NCBI RefSeq assembly: GCF_018333375.1 | Contig: NZ_BORW01000003.1 | Location: 124,001 to 188,000, forward strand | DNA: 64,000 bases | Direction of reading: 5' to 3' | DNA from: Paenibacillus cookii | GTDB lineage: Bacteria; Bacillota; Bacilli; Paenibacillales; Paenibacillaceae | Shown here: positions 53,000 to 61,782 of the stretch, one piece after another | How the letters are laid out: each line of letters opens with the position of its first letter | How positions within the stretch are numbered: the stretch's first letter is position 1 | The notes under the pieces: generated by a model | Seen by the model: the letters and a program-made list of their open reading frames with translations, nothing else | The model's database searches: none | Told to the model about the DNA's origin: nothing | Translations under genes and position numbers: made by a program

Positions 53000-55072
53000 T
53001 TATTGGACGCCGTTCGTCGTTCCGGTCGTTCCGTTTGCCGCCTGGTTGTTTGCATTTCCTTTCGGCACGCCGTCCAGGCCGTAAACCTGGTCGTAGGCGT
53101 CGAATATTTTCCGCGCGACCGGCGCGGCGCTTTGCGAACCGAAGCCGCCTTCCGGGATCATGACCGCGACGGCCAAGACCGGATTTTCGCGCGGCGCATA
53201 GGCGATGAACACGCCGTTATCGACCAGCTGGTGGCCGACCTGCTGCGTCGATGTCCCCGTCTTCCGGGCAAAATCGTAAGGGAAGTCGCCAAAAGCGGAG
53301 ACCTCACTTTTCATGCCGCGCCGGATTTCGTTCCAGTAGGATTTCGGGAAACTTACCGTGTTCAGCACCTCAGGCTTGAAGGTTTTGACGATGTTGCCCT
53401 TCTCGTCGGTAATTTTGCTGACGAGCTGCGGCTTCAGCCGCTTGCCTTCGTTGGCCAGCATCACCGTGTATTGCGCCAGCTGCAGGGTCGTGTATTTCCC
53501 TTGCTGCCCGAACGACGCATACGCCATCGCGGACTGGACACTGCCCGCCTGTTTGATGTTCGTATACTCCTTGCGTCCTTTCCATTCGCCCGGCAGGCCG
53601 CTGCCCGTCAGGACGCCAAGCCCGAATTTGGTCATATACTCGTCCCAAATCTCGATACTCTTGTCCTTATATTTGTCGTAAAGCCTTTTGCCGATCATAT
53701 CGACCATAAACGCGTTGGAGGACTTTTCGATCGCGCGGGCCGGGTCCATGCCGCCGTACACGTGGCCTCCGGAGTTTTGCACGCGCGCCTGGTGGCCTTC
53801 CTTACCGAATTTAGCGAAGCCTTTATCCTCGTAATACGTGTTGGTCGTGATCAAATGCTCGTTCAAGCCAACCAGCACGCTGAGCGGCTTCTGGGTCGAA
53901 CCGAGCAGGACGACCGACTCCGGATGATCGCCTTTTTTCCCCGGATTAAACGAACGGATCGTTCCGTTCAAGTAAATGTTCTGGATTTTTTTCCAGTTGT
54001 CCGGCGAAACGCTGCCCGTCTGCCAGACGTTTGCATCGTAATCCGGCATGCTGGCCATGGCGACGACATTCCCCGTCTTCACTTCCATCGCGACCGCAAA
54101 ACCGGTCGTGGCGTTCGGGTGGGTCCGTCCGGACACCGGATGGGTATGCAGCCAGCTCAGCTGGTCCATGATCGCCTGCTCCGTGGCCAGTTGCACTTGT
54201 TTGTTGATCGTGCTGTAAATGTTGTTGCCTTTGACCGGCGGAACGACTTCGTCCACGCCTTCCGGCATGTTTCGCGGATTGATCGGCACTTTTTTATAGC
54301 CGTTTTTGCCGCGAAGCTCGTCCTGGTACATCAGCTCGAGTCCGTCGAAGCCGACGAATTCGGGTTCCGTGTACACCAGGCCGGGATCGGTCGTGACGTC
54401 GCTGCTCCGCTGCTTTTCGTCGATTTCCTTATATTTGCTCAGGCTCTTCGAACCGCTGAACGTGCGGATATACCCGATCGTTTGGACCGCAACGGTCTCC
54501 GGATCGTAATGGCGGACGCTTTCCTCTTCGATCGAAATGCCGGGAAACTCGGATTTATGCTCGCTGAAATAGGCGATTTCCTTTTGGCTCAAATCCATTT
54601 TGATCCGCCGCGGGGAATAACCGGCGTATTTTTTGTAATCCAAGTCCATGGCGTCGATGATGTCCTGCTTCGTCATCTTTTCAGCGGCAGGATCCCCGTA
54701 TTTATCGAATACGTCCAGCAGTCGCTGCGCGATCTGCTCCGCTTCGGGACGGTTTTTGCTGCCGTTTTTTTGGCTGTAATCCTTCATTAACGTAATGTAA
54801 AGCGATTGCGTCGGGGTCGAGTAAGCCAGCGGCACGCCTGCCGCATCATAGATGGTGCCCCGAATCGGCGGAAGCGGTACGTCCTTGACGATGTTGCTGG
54901 ATTCCTTCTCCGTGAGCGTAGGCCCTTCGACAAACTGCAAAATGGCGAGTCTGATAATGATGACGCAAAAAATGATGAACGTGCTGAAAAAAAACAGGTT
55001 GATCCTTAAGTTCAAATTTCCTTTTTTCTTCGTTTCCTCCTGTTCCGGATTGTCCGGTGTATATTCGGTCAC
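53000..55072 (-). CDS. Class B penicillin-binding protein (PBP2-like), copy 1
   Basis: A 690-residue transpeptidase. A single N-terminal membrane anchor (INLFFFSTFIIFCVIIIRLA) is followed by a dimerisation region with IRGTIYDAAGVPLAYS, then the catalytic domain: STQK (S392, K395), SSN (451-453) and KTGTS (604-608). It would cross-link peptidoglycan outside the membrane. The start is GTG 55072, 7 nt after AGGAGG. The C-terminus is a short Asn/Gly/Thr-rich tail. Leader palindrome E is 36 nt upstream. Very like the adjacent copy 2. Confidence 0.92.
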   Translation of the reverse strand: MTEYTPDNPEQEETKKKGNLNLRINLFFFSTFIIFCVIIIRLAILQFVEGPTLTEKESSNIVKDVPLPPIRGTIYDAAGVPLAYSTPTQSLYITLMKDYSQKNGSKNRPEAEQIAQRLLDVFDKYGDPAAEKMTKQDIIDAMDLDYKKYAGYSPRRIKMDLSQKEIAYFSEHKSEFPGISIEEESVRHYDPETVAVQTIGYIRTFSGSKSLSKYKEIDEKQRSSDVTTDPGLVYTEPEFVGFDGLELMYQDELRGKNGYKKVPINPRNMPEGVDEVVPPVKGNNIYSTINKQVQLATEQAIMDQLSWLHTHPVSGRTHPNATTGFAVAMEVKTGNVVAMASMPDYDANVWQTGSVSPDNWKKIQNIYLNGTIRSFNPGKKGDHPESVVLLGSTQKPLSVLVGLNEHLITTNTYYEDKGFAKFGKEGHQARVQNSGGHVYGGMDPARAIEKSSNAFMVDMIGKRLYDKYKDKSIEIWDEYMTKFGLGVLTGSGLPGEWKGRKEYTNIKQAGSVQSAMAYASFGQQGKYTTLQLAQYTVMLANEGKRLKPQLVSKITDEKGNIVKTFKPEVLNTVSFPKSYWNEIRRGMKSEVSAFGDFPYDFARKTGTSTQQVGHQLVDNGVFIAYAPRENPVLAVAVMIPEGGFGSQSAAPVARKIFDAYDQVYGLDGVPKGNANNQAANGTTGTTNGVQ

Positions 55073-55108
55073 CGGCCTCCCTCCTCTCTGCCTGAACATG
55101 ATCGGTTC

Positions 55109-55124
55109 GGATTTCGAAAAATCC
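55109..55124 (-). repeat. Leader palindrome copy E (GGATTT-TTCG-AAATCC)
   Basis: Exact arms, 36 nt before the copy 1 PBP start; TAAAAT about 25 nt further upstream could be its -10. Confidence 0.7.
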
Positions 55125-55302
55125 TCGTCTGAAAATAACATTCATATTTTAGCACAGATGGAGGGTGCTCGGCATCTTTCCCTACCGTTCGACAAGGACG
55201 GCCTTTTTACGCAAGCCGGAATGCCTTTTTTCAAGGGACATATCCCCGTGAATTGAAGCCAGGGAGCCCCGCTGCTCTAGGGGAGATGCATACATACGCA
55301 AG

Positions 55303-55334
55303 AAAAAACGGCAGCCCGGACGTTCCGGGCTGCC
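55303..55334 (-). terminator. Terminator after the second PBP gene
   Basis: GGCAGCCCGGA pairs with TCCGGGCTGCC across a 3-nt loop, followed on the minus strand by six T. Confidence 0.88.
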
Positions 55335-55344
55335 TCGCGCAAAC

Positions 55345-57444
55345 TTACTGCTGTTTGTTGTTGTCTTGTTTTCCTGCGGTATCCAAACCGGTTTGGTTTT
55401 TCAGCTGCTTTTTCGGCACGCCGTCAAGGCCGTACACCTCATCATAGGCGTCGAATATTTTACGGGCGATCGGCGCCGCGCTTTGCGAGCCGAATCCGCC
55501 CTCCGGAACGACGACCGCGACCGCCAGTTTCGGGTTGTTGCGCGGGGCGTAAGCGATAAACACGCCGTTGTCGAGCAGCCCGTCTTTCCCCGCGTCCTGC
55601 TGCGAGGTACCGGTTTTCCGGGCAAAATCGTACGGGAAACCGGCGAAGGCGGCGCTGACGTTCGTATTCATCCCTCTGCGGATGAGCTTCCAATACGAAG
55701 GATCGAATTGAACCCGGCTCAACACTTCGCGTTGGGTCTGTTTCACGACTTTCCCGTTTGCGTCGGTAATTTTTTTGACGATCTGCGGCTTGATGCGCTC
55801 CCCCTCGTTCGCCAGCATGACGGTATATTGAGCAAGCTGCAGCGGCGTATATTTCCCGCCTTGGCCGAAGGAGGCGTACACAAGCGCGGCTTGGGCGCTG
55901 CCGACGGATTTGGGGATGTCCTCCGAGGTGCCGTATTCTTTTTTTCCGAGCCATTCGTTCGGCAAATCGATCCCCGTAGCGACGCCCAATCCGAATTCCT
56001 CCATATATCTGTTCCATACGTCGACGCCTTTTTTGCCGTACTTTTTGTACAGGGCGTTGCCGACCATATCGACCATAAACACATTGGAGGAATGTTCAAT
56101 GGCGTCGGCAGGGGTACGGAAATAACCGTAGGCATGCCCCTGGGAGTTTTGGACGCGCGCCTGATGTCCCTCTTTCCCGAAAAAGGCTTCTCCGGTATCC
56201 GTATAAGGCGTCGTCGTCTTAAACAGATTTTCCTTTAACCCGATCAGCACGCTCAGCGGCTTGATCGTCGAGCCGAGCAGGACGGCCGAATCGAATTCAT
56301 GCTTCGATTTGCCGGAGCTCAGCGGCGTGATGGCGCCGTTTTGATAATTGTTGTTCAGTTTCTTGAAGTCCTCCGTGGAGGACGCCCCCGTCTTCCAAAT
56401 GTTCGTGTCGTAATCGGGAATGCTGGCCATGGCCACGACGTTGCCGGTATCGACCTCCATCGCCACCGCGTAGCCGGTCACGGCCTCGGGATGCGTTTTG
56501 CCGGATACCTGGTGGGTATGGAGCCACTCCAGCTGGTCCTTGATCGCCTGTTCCGTTTTCAGCTGAACCTCTTTATTGATCGTCAGCCATACGTCATTTC
56601 CTTTGACCGGCGGCACGATGTCCACCACTTCTTCCGGAATGTTGGCGGAGCTGACCGATACGACCTTATAGCCGTTTTTCCCTCTCAATTCGTCCTGAAA
56701 CGAGAGCTCGACCCCGTCGAACCCGACAAGCTCGTCTTTCGTGTACGTTTCGTCGGGTTTCGTGCCGTCTTTGCTATCCTGCCGCGCCTTGTCGTACGCT
56801 TTCAGGCTTTCCGTGCGCTTGAACGATTTGACGTAACCCACGGTCTGCACGGCCACCGTCTCCGGATCGTAATGCCGCAGCGTTTCTTCGATGATTTCGA
56901 TGCCCGGAAACTCGGATTTATGCTCCATGAAATATTGGATTTCTTTTTTATTGAGATCCGATTTTATCCGCCGAGGCGTATAACCGCTGTCCCGTTTGGA
57001 TTCGAGATCCATCGCTTCGATCACGTCTTCCGGGGCCATCGGCTTGGTGCCCGGGTTTCCGAATGTTTTAAACGCGGCCGCCATCCGTTTCGCCATATCC
57101 TCGATTTCGGGACGGTTTTTCTTTCCCTTATCCGAATTGGCGTTGTAATCCTTCATCAGCGTAATATACAGCGATTGGACCGGCTGCGAATAAGCCAGCT
57201 TCACCCCGGCGGCGTCGCGGATGTTCCCGCGGTCCGGCGGCAGCGGAATGTTTTTCGTATTCTGGTTCGCCTCTTTTTCGGTCAGCGTCGGCGCTTCCAC
57301 GAATTGGATGACCGCAAGCCGGACGATGACGACGCAAAAAATGATGAACGTGCTGAAAAAAAACATGTTAATGCGCAGATTCAAACTGTTTTTGCTTTCC
57401 TGTTCCATTTCCTCCGGCGATTTCCCGGACAAGAAAAAACGCAA
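55345..57444 (-). CDS. Class B penicillin-binding protein (PBP2-like), copy 2
   Basis: A 699-residue transpeptidase that lines up with copy 1 over almost its whole length: anchor INMFFFSTFIIFCVVIVRLA, STIK (S392, K395), SSN (452-454) and KTGTS (610-614). The tail is Gln/Asn/Lys-rich. The apparent start is TTG 57444 with GGGGGAGAG close by. A terminator separates the copies and only copy 1 has the leader palindrome, so the two are probably expressed differently. They look like a local duplication with both active sites kept. Confidence 0.9.
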   Translation of the reverse strand: MRFFLSGKSPEEMEQESKNSLNLRINMFFFSTFIIFCVVIVRLAVIQFVEAPTLTEKEANQNTKNIPLPPDRGNIRDAAGVKLAYSQPVQSLYITLMKDYNANSDKGKKNRPEIEDMAKRMAAAFKTFGNPGTKPMAPEDVIEAMDLESKRDSGYTPRRIKSDLNKKEIQYFMEHKSEFPGIEIIEETLRHYDPETVAVQTVGYVKSFKRTESLKAYDKARQDSKDGTKPDETYTKDELVGFDGVELSFQDELRGKNGYKVVSVSSANIPEEVVDIVPPVKGNDVWLTINKEVQLKTEQAIKDQLEWLHTHQVSGKTHPEAVTGYAVAMEVDTGNVVAMASIPDYDTNIWKTGASSTEDFKKLNNNYQNGAITPLSSGKSKHEFDSAVLLGSTIKPLSVLIGLKENLFKTTTPYTDTGEAFFGKEGHQARVQNSQGHAYGYFRTPADAIEHSSNVFMVDMVGNALYKKYGKKGVDVWNRYMEEFGLGVATGIDLPNEWLGKKEYGTSEDIPKSVGSAQAALVYASFGQGGKYTPLQLAQYTVMLANEGERIKPQIVKKITDANGKVVKQTQREVLSRVQFDPSYWKLIRRGMNTNVSAAFAGFPYDFARKTGTSQQDAGKDGLLDNGVFIAYAPRNNPKLAVAVVVPEGGFGSQSAAPIARKIFDAYDEVYGLDGVPKKQLKNQTGLDTAGKQDNNKQQ

Positions 57445-57885
57445 GCCCCTCTCCCCCTTTTTCCTGCGCGTTTACCGAATCAAGCTTTATGTATCCCGAT
57501 GTCCTGCTCTTATAAATTTTAACATATAAAACCATTAAAAGGAAAACCCGCTGCCATCTCTTTTTGCGTCTTCGCAGCCAAACAAGGCCCAAACGAAGGC
57601 TCCAACCCCATCCTATTTCCCGGGCCATAAAACAAACCTCTGGCGGCATGCTTCTTTAAGGCGGAACGCCCCATTTAGCGACCGTGTTTCCCGTAAAAGG
57701 AGAAAGAACCGTTCAAAGCTGCGGGAAGAAGGACGCGAAGTAGATGTTGGGGGGCATTGAGCAGGCCCTTGCAGGAGCATGGAAGGGGGGATTCAGCCAG
57801 AGACTGGGGCCAGCCTGTCAGTACGGCTGTTTTAAAATGCCGGCATGTCCCCGATCGTTCACGCCAAAAAGCCTATCATCGTCAT
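57445..57885. other. 441-nt intergenic region between PBP copy 2 and the WYL gene
   Basis: No gene supported. A plus-strand hairpin CAGCC...GGCTG followed by TTTT lies near 57811-57833, and AAAGGAGAAAG near 57696 has no good start codon after it. A 70-codon open frame from 57744 has an unlikely composition. Confidence 0.5.
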
Positions 57886-58851
57886 TCAGCCATATACCGC
57901 AAGCCATTTTTTCAATTCGCGTTTCATCATTTCGCGATACTGCGCGGGCTCGATAATCTCCGCCTCGGATCCGAATTGGGACAGCCAGCTCATAAAACCT
58001 GGAACATCTTCGACGGTGACGTCGATGATGACGCTCCCGTCTTTCTCCTCCGACTCCGCCAGAGGAATGATCGATTCCTTTTCCTTGTATTTGGGGATCG
58101 CCGCAGCGGTGAGTCTTATCTTAAAAGCTACCGTTTCTTTCTCTTCATTTCCTCGGAAATGTGGGTGCCATTCTTGCTGCATATTGGTATGTACTTTGAT
58201 AAAAACGTCATCCAGCACGACGACCCGCGCAAAATATTTTAACCTATAGGTATACAGTTTTCCCGTATTATGATTTCGTCCCACGAGGTAAAATCGGTGC
58301 TGCCAAGGAACAAGGATATACGGATCGATTTTGCCGTACAGAAGCTCGTTTCGCTCGGGAACGTAATATTCCGCTTGAATGATTTGCTGCGACAACGTCG
58401 CAAACAAGATCGGGATAAGATATTGCGACTGTTCCTCCGTTTCCTCGTTCCAGGCCCCTTTTGCCATGAGACTGTCCTGATCGTCAAGCTCGGTCTCCAG
58501 TCGTTCCGCCCGTTGTTTGTGATGGGCTGCCATCACCTTTTCGTAAGCTCCTTCAAAGCCGCCGGGGAGCAGCGGCTTGACCTGGTGCATCACCTTGGCC
58601 AGCGCCGTAAAGGATTGAAGCTCCTCTTCGGTCCAATCGAACGGATACAAGGCGAAGCTGCCGATAAACCGGTAACCTTTTCCGTATCCGAGATGAGTGA
58701 TAGGTATATGCATGGCGCTTAACGCTTCCATATCGCGATAAATGGTACGTTCGGTGGTACTGCATCTCTCCGCCAGCTCTCTGGCCAAAATGCCCGGTTT
58801 GGCTTGAACGAGAGTAATGATACGCATCAATCGAATCAATCTGTCAGTCAT
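57886..58851 (-). CDS. HTH-WYL transcriptional regulator (YafY/YobV-like)
   Basis: A 321-residue regulator: N-terminal DeoR-type helix-turn-helix (LARELAERCSTTERTIYRDM), then a WYL domain around residues 135-210 (QAEYYVPERNELLYGKIDPY, WQHRFYLVGRNH) and a WCX-like C-terminus. WYL domains bind nucleotides or nucleic acids, and these proteins often repress neighbouring genes or respond to DNA damage. The next gene upstream on the same strand has a LexA box. Ligand and targets unknown. Confidence 0.87.
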   Translation of the reverse strand: MTDRLIRLMRIITLVQAKPGILARELAERCSTTERTIYRDMEALSAMHIPITHLGYGKGYRFIGSFALYPFDWTEEELQSFTALAKVMHQVKPLLPGGFEGAYEKVMAAHHKQRAERLETELDDQDSLMAKGAWNEETEEQSQYLIPILFATLSQQIIQAEYYVPERNELLYGKIDPYILVPWQHRFYLVGRNHNTGKLYTYRLKYFARVVVLDDVFIKVHTNMQQEWHPHFRGNEEKETVAFKIRLTAAAIPKYKEKESIIPLAESEEKDGSVIIDVTVEDVPGFMSWLSQFGSEAEIIEPAQYREMMKRELKKWLAVYG

Positions 58852-59002
58852 GTGGATTCTCCTAGCTCGTATAGTAAATTAGACTCATATCCATTTTGCG
58901 TAATGTAGTCCATTCGACTTGCAGCAAAGTGAATCCTGCCTGATAAATCCGATCCCGCTTACGGCCGCTGACGTCAACCGCAGGCGCTTCGAAAACAGGG
59001 GG

Positions 59003-59701
59003 CTAACCATTTTTGATTTTCAGAACCTTATGATTCCGGTACGTCCCGATATAATGTTCGCTAAGCTGATAAAGCATGTCCGCCTCTTCCAGCAAACGTT
59101 CGTCCGTATGGCGCGCCGCTTCGATCAGCATCTCGTCCCCTTTTCGGCGCAGCAGCCATTCCCCGCGTTCGATGTCGCCGTTTTCGAACAAATGGATGGC
59201 TTCCTTCAAAATGCTTTGGGTTTCCAGCAGCATGACGTGTTTCCTGACATGAAAGCTCTCCGGCTGTTGCAGCAATCCGGTATGGTACGTGTAGTTCATA
59301 TATAATTCCTTCACAGGAAGTTCCTTGATCCGTTCCTTGTTTTTTTCTTTGAATTTCCACTGGGCGGACAAAACGCCATGCATGCCGGCGCTTTGGGGCT
59401 GAAGAGCAAGCTCGATGGCCAGAAACTGCTTCACGCCGTCATACAGATGACCAAGAGGAATCATGAGTGATTGACCCAGGTTTTTCATCGCCTTCGCTCC
59501 GTGGATGCGGACCAAAGCAACTTGCGGTTCAAGCCATAAGTGCAGCTGCACGTCTTGGGCGATCAGTTTGGGCGTGTTTCTTCTTCTGGATTGGCGGAAG
59601 GATCCCCCGTACCACTCAACCAACAAAATGACTGTATTGGAGCCGCTTGCAAGAATATGACTCCGGTTCCATGTGAAATTTTCCTGAATACCTGAATGCA
59701 A
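59003..59701 (-). CDS. Unknown protein resembling the C-terminal part of vWA-domain proteins, with LexA box
   Basis: About 232 residues, mostly beta then helical. The order of segments (LHLWLEPQVALVRIHGA, SLMIPLGHLYDGVKQFLAIELAL, SAQWKFKEKN, then helices with AIHLFENGDIERGEWLLRRKGDEM) resembles the region after the metal site in VWA proteins such as COG2304; the VWA domain itself is absent. TTG 59701 has AAGGGG 8 nt before. It may be a gene lacking its N-terminal domain or a family I do not know. A consensus LexA site sits 65 nt upstream. Confidence 0.6.
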   Translation of the reverse strand: MHSGIQENFTWNRSHILASGSNTVILLVEWYGGSFRQSRRRNTPKLIAQDVQLHLWLEPQVALVRIHGAKAMKNLGQSLMIPLGHLYDGVKQFLAIELALQPQSAGMHGVLSAQWKFKEKNKERIKELPVKELYMNYTYHTGLLQQPESFHVRKHVMLLETQSILKEAIHLFENGDIERGEWLLRRKGDEMLIEAARHTDERLLEEADMLYQLSEHYIGTYRNHKVLKIKNG

Positions 59702-59759
59702 GGATTTCACCCCTTTTCATGTCATCTTTCTATCGTACCAAGATCGGCTGACATCATTA

Positions 59760-59786
59760 TGTCATGGAACGTATGTTCGCATGACA
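59760..59786 (-). promoter_or_regulatory. LexA (SOS) box nested in a 27-bp palindrome
   Basis: The minus strand reads CGAACATACGTTCC (59779-59766), an exact match to the Bacillus SOS consensus CGAACRNRYGTTYC. It is flanked by TGTCATG and CATGACA arms. A CATAAT (59761-59756) just downstream could be the -10, placing the box across the promoter spacer, where LexA represses. Confidence 0.75.
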
Positions 59787-60019
59787 TATTTCTTTCATGT
59801 TAGCATATTTTCAACAGCCAGCGAAGATATTTGGCGATTTTTAATTCCCCCCCATCCTTGCTCAGATGCGCAAAAAGACCTACTCAATACCCATTATAGT
59901 ATATAAGAACTACACAAAAATAAATGTCGAATTGTGTAACTATGGGTTGAAATAAAAATATTATTTTGCCGGGCGCGCAGCAAACTTCACACTTTCGGCC
60001 CATTTCGGCAAAAACACCG

Positions 60020-60056
60020 AAAAAAGCCCGAAACCCTTCGGATTTCGGACTTTTAC
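60020..60056 (-). terminator. Terminator after the 52-residue gene
   Basis: GTCCGAAA pairs with TTTCGGGC (one G-U) and is followed on the minus strand by six T. Confidence 0.7.
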
Positions 60057-60116
60057 GCACGGTTATGATATGATGTAAAAAAGGGCTGGATCATTCCTAT
60101 AAACGAAGGCAGGCTT

Positions 60117-60275
60117 TCAGCCCGCCACCGGTCCGGTTCCGGTACCGGACGCCTTGTCGGCTAGCGGGTTCGCCGCTACCGGCGCGTAAGTGACCTTGTC
60201 GATCCAGATCTCCCTGCCGACAGGTTTGCCGTTTACCGTGATCAGCATTTTTTTGTATTGGTGTTCTTTTTCCAT
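60117..60275 (-). CDS. Small hypothetical protein, 52 residues
   Basis: EHQYKKMLITVNGKPVGRE then IWIDKVTYAPVAANPLADK, ending in a TGTGPVAG tail. No signal or membrane segment; a small beta-rich soluble protein is likely. AAAAGGAGAG, 6 nt before ATG 60275, and a terminator after it support real coding. I do not recognise the family. Just upstream, codons for DIPQGLQALRERFAKKKNR followed by a stop look like the end of another, decayed or unannotated, frame that has no start codon. Confidence 0.65.
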   Translation of the reverse strand: MEKEHQYKKMLITVNGKPVGREIWIDKVTYAPVAANPLADKASGTGTGPVAG

Positions 60276-60521
60276 AACGATCTCTCCTTTTGCGGTTAAC
60301 GATTTTTCTTCTTAGCGAACCTTTCGCGCAGCGCCTGCAGGCCTTGCGGGATATCGGCTGTCTATGTACAAACATGTACAAGCTTTTTTAACATTGGAAT
60401 GGGAAGCGGGATCTATCCTGGAAGGGATGGTATCCGCTTCTTTACGATATTTTTTTAAACGGGCGAACCTGGAATGAAACAACCCGGGCTTGTTCCATTT
60501 TATGCATCAGGTGGTGTTATC

Positions 60522-60968
60522 ATGACCAAAAGAAAACGGCGCAACGATTTCGCTTTGCCGCAAGTAGCCGTCCTATTTCTGATTCTCTTCTTCGGCCCGG
60601 CTCTTTTTCCGCCTCCCGCCAGCGCCAATTATTTTAACGATTTCTATAACGGCGTGGAGAAGTTTTCCGGCCTGCCGGGGGAAGTCAACGAACTGAAGGA
60701 AAGCTATCGGCAAACGCTGGACGAGCTGGACCGGGCCAAAGAAAGCGCCAAGGCATTCGAGGAGCAAAACGCGGAGCTCGTGCAGCAAAACCGTCAGCTG
60801 GCCGAAACCGTCAACGAGCTGAAGAAACAAAGCGATCTGAAGGACGCCAAAGCCCGAAAATTCAAAACGATGCTGATTGCCGTCATTTTGCTTGTGGCAG
60901 GGTATTTTATCGGGATACGCGTACTGAGGTTCTTGATGCGGCGTTCGAACCGTCGAGTGCGGCGGTAG
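60522..60968 (+). CDS. Membrane protein with coiled coil, partner of AIM24
   Basis: A 149-residue protein: N-terminal hydrophobic segment (VAVLFLILFFGPALF), a coiled coil of heptads (VNELKESYRQTLDELDRAK and on through QNRQLAETVNELKKQ), then a C-terminal membrane helix (MLIAVILLVAGYFIGIRVL) and a basic end. Both ends sit in or at the membrane with the coiled coil between. The start is ATG 60522. An AIM24 gene follows after 32 nt, probably in one operon. Function unknown. Confidence 0.75.
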   Translation: MTKRKRRNDFALPQVAVLFLILFFGPALFPPPASANYFNDFYNGVEKFSGLPGEVNELKESYRQTLDELDRAKESAKAFEEQNAELVQQNRQLAETVNELKKQSDLKDAKARKFKTMLIAVILLVAGYFIGIRVLRFLMRRSNRRVRR

Positions 60969-61000
60969 CCTCGGATCGCACCAGAAAGGGGAAAGCGTTT

Positions 61001-61702
61001 TTGAATATCGATATCCGGGAATCCGGAGGAGAAGTCGGCCAAGCCGTTGATTTTGCGCTTCGTCCCGGCGAAACCGTGCATATTCTTCATCCGGAGCAAA
61101 TCATCACGTACCGCGGACCTTCCGACGGCCGCAGCGACCGTTTGATGAACGTCAAGGGCATGTACCGCAAAAAGAAGCTGATTCAGGCGGATCTAAGCGG
61201 ACCGTGCGAGTTTACCGCCGCCCTGCCTCCCGGGTTTGCCGTCAAAGCGGTGGAGCTTCGGGAAGGCAGCGATTTGCTGTACGATTTCCGCAACATTTTC
61301 TTTTACAGTTCGGGCATCGAAATGCAGGCGCGGATTCTGCACATTAAAAACATGCTGATCACGAAAGACGCGGTCAAAATGAAATTTTCGGGCACGGGCA
61401 CGATCGGGCTGTTGACGGAAGGCGCGGTGTACGAAGCCGAACTTCGCCCCGACGAACCGCTTTACGTGGATGCCCGCAGCCTCGTCGCTTATCCCGAAAA
61501 CGCCAAGCTGGAATTGACCGTATACGGCAACACGCTGGCCAGCCAGCACATGAACTACCAATGGAAAATGACGGGCAGCGGAACGGTGCTGTTCCATGCG
61601 GGACCCAAAGGAAGCCGTCTGCAAAAAGAGATGGATCAGGACAATATCTTCAAGCGGATTTTGCGCGAGGTGATTCCTTTCGGAGGGGTCATCATCAAGT
61701 AA
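61001..61702 (+). CDS. AIM24-family protein
   Basis: A 233-residue AIM24/DUF124 beta-sandwich protein: FALRPGETVHILHPEQIITY, VYEAELRPDEPLYVDARSL and LELTVYG are typical. Bacterial AIM24 proteins are of unclear function; mitochondrial AIM24 supports inner-membrane complexes. The start is TTG 61001 after AAAGGGGAAAG. Paired with the coiled-coil membrane protein upstream, a role at the membrane is plausible. Confidence 0.82.
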   Translation: MNIDIRESGGEVGQAVDFALRPGETVHILHPEQIITYRGPSDGRSDRLMNVKGMYRKKKLIQADLSGPCEFTAALPPGFAVKAVELREGSDLLYDFRNIFFYSSGIEMQARILHIKNMLITKDAVKMKFSGTGTIGLLTEGAVYEAELRPDEPLYVDARSLVAYPENAKLELTVYGNTLASQHMNYQWKMTGSGTVLFHAGPKGSRLQKEMDQDNIFKRILREVIPFGGVIIK

Positions 61703-61782
61703 ATCATCAAGTAAGGGGTATACGCCTACCCATTATCTGTCATATAATCTCCTTATCCATTCGATGAGAGCAGGAGGTCCAC

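Larger units (their letters stand above)
59711..60116. other. 406-nt AT-rich intergenic region
   Basis: It holds the LexA-type palindrome at its left end and the terminator of the 52-residue gene at its right end. The middle is AT-rich with TATAGTATATAAG-like promoter-looking tracts (around 59900) but no gene. Confidence 0.5.

Noticed and set aside
53003..54790. Long plus-strand open frame opposite PBP copy 1
   Set aside because: Shadow of the PBP; the same pattern recurs opposite copy 2.
57744..57956. A 70-codon plus-strand frame before the WYL gene
   Set aside because: Weak start context, overlap with the WYL 3' end and no recognisable features.
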